Below, in pieces: positions 63,378 through 64,000 of a stretch of 64,000 nt of DNA. The DNA is from Brevinematales bacterium. GTDB lineage: Bacteria; Spirochaetota; Brevinematia; Brevinematales; Thermospiraceae. The DNA is taken from contig JAOADA010000001.1 in assembly GCA_026417555.1 (NCBI GenBank), positions 399,245 to 463,244 of the forward strand, written 5' to 3'. A model generated the notes under the pieces. It made no database searches. It saw nothing but the letters and a program-made list of their open reading frames with translations, and was not told the origin of the DNA. The first letter of the stretch is position 1. Every line of letters begins with the position of its first letter. A program made the position numbers and the translations under genes.

Positions 63378-64000
63378 TATATCACATGCTTCTTCTTGCT
63401 TTCCGTTCTTTTTCAAGAAACAAGGTAAGAACCATCCTTACGATGCTTGGTATTGTGATAGGTATTGCATCTGTTTCTGTTATGGTATCTTATGGTCAAG
63501 GTATGCAATACCAAATAGAAAAAAGAATCACCAGTATGGGTGTGAATCTTCTTACGATATTTCCTACTCGATACCGAAGTGGAGGAAATTCTTTGACTGG
63601 AGCCAACCGTCTCACCTACAGGGATTATGAAACATTGAAAAAAGAACTCGCCACCATCAATGGAATAACACCTCTCGCCAGAAGTTCCGTGAACGTAACC
63701 ACAAGAGAAGAAAGTTATTCTACTACTCTCTATGGAGTTTCTGCTGAATTCCCTCTTATTCGAAACTGGCAAATCAAATGGGGAGAATTTTTCTCAGAAG
63801 AAGAGGTCAAAAGCGCTCAGTTTGTCTGTGTGCTTGGGACTACGACAAGCCAAGAACTTTTTGGTGAAGAAATAGATCCAACTGGCCAATACCTCAAAAT
63901 CCAGAATACTCTTTTTCGAGTGATTGGTGTTCTTGCCAAAAAAGGATCAACCGGTCCACAGGACGAGGATGATGTTGTTCTTGTTCCTTATACCACTTAC
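63374..64000 (+). CDS. MacB-type ABC permease, 3' truncated by window end
   Basis: The visible 209 residues show an N-terminal helix (about 20-42) after the segment RSFSRNKVRTILTMLGIVIGI, which is typical of MacB permeases, and then part of the periplasmic domain. The gene continues past base 64000. GGAGG lies 8 bases before the ATG. With the three upstream genes it completes a MacA-MacB-TolC tripartite exporter, with the usual single MacB split into two genes. Confidence 0.93.
   Translation, partial: MIYHMLLLAFRSFSRNKVRTILTMLGIVIGIASVSVMVSYGQGMQYQIEKRITSMGVNLLTIFPTRYRSGGNSLTGANRLTYRDYETLKKELATINGITPLARSSVNVTTREESYSTTLYGVSAEFPLIRNWQIKWGEFFSEEEVKSAQFVCVLGTTTSQELFGEEIDPTGQYLKIQNTLFRVIGVLAKKGSTGPQDEDDVVLVPYTTY

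Overview
The window is a dense bacterial chromosome segment of roughly 43-44% G+C (my estimate by eye). It holds about 59 protein genes, short intergenic gaps, and no rRNA, tRNA, CRISPR array or insertion sequence that I could find. The best guess is a diderm spirochaete. It carries flgA-flgI with no flgH beside them, a CarD regulator, several signal-peptide beta-barrel proteins, SPOR and RlpA envelope proteins, a macromolecular-synthesis pair dnaG-rpoD, and an ABC/FtsX/LolA-like cluster resembling the Treponema TP0786-TP0789 set (recalled, not searched). A Brevinematales-like thermophile would fit, but the sequence does not prove it.

Layout. 1-1628 (+): end of a cysteine desulfurase and a three-domain NifU. 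1625-9549 (-): endonuclease III, PLP-homeostasis protein, a beta-barrel, MoxR ATPase with a stand-alone RnfB-type Fe-S protein, CDF transporter, CarD, phosphoesterase and a DUF362 ferredoxin protein. 9713-16040: ndk (+), then a leftward block of DJ-1, haemerythrin, an unknown, leuS and gyrB. 16203-22785: rlpA-SPOR, a YuiD/DUF212 protein, topA with a propeller-like gene, and a PQQ-propeller-SPOR protein. 22874-32408 (-): rpoD, dnaG, YfiH, a GAF-SpoIIE phosphatase, a degenerate iron-ADH homologue, an AEC transporter and a GalT/HIT-like DUF4921 protein. 32640-38439: a lipoprotein, ftsW, a barrel, a GH57 branching enzyme, a decayed WYL domain and a Pif1-like helicase. 38436-44238 (-): ychF, a transglutaminase-TPR protein, hom, flgI and flgA. 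44403-47361 (+): glutaredoxin, an FtsB-like protein, aroK and two unknown envelope genes. 47449-53485 (+): ABC ATPase, two FtsX permeases, a LolA-like carrier and an outer-membrane barrel. 53457-56655: an HcpR-like regulator facing frdX-hcp. 56763-59966 (-): a secreted amylase and a FecR protein. 60098-64000 (+): TolC, MacA, MacB ATPase and a MacB permease cut by the window end.

The most interesting parts are: (1) the five-gene operon 47449-53485, which has the pieces of an inner-to-outer-membrane lipid or lipoprotein export route, with its own barrel; (2) the regulator/frdX/hcp locus, whose divergent spacer holds a perfect dyad centred exactly at -41.5 from a predicted start site; (3) an intact iron-ADH-family protein lacking all four metal ligands; (4) a WYL-domain relic with two in-frame stops behind the Pif1 helicase; (5) three convergent gene pairs that share a TTAA as both stop codons.

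Sigma-70-type promoters with mostly 17-bp spacers can be read before many operons, and ATGA/GTGA overlaps link many genes. No gap between genes exceeds about 300 bases. The largest are 58884-59174 (inverted repeats and a terminator), 36834-37083 (the WYL relic), 32409-32639 (one leftward promoter, otherwise A/T-rich) and 6959-7154 (A/T-rich, with a 14-bp A/T palindrome at 7065-7078).
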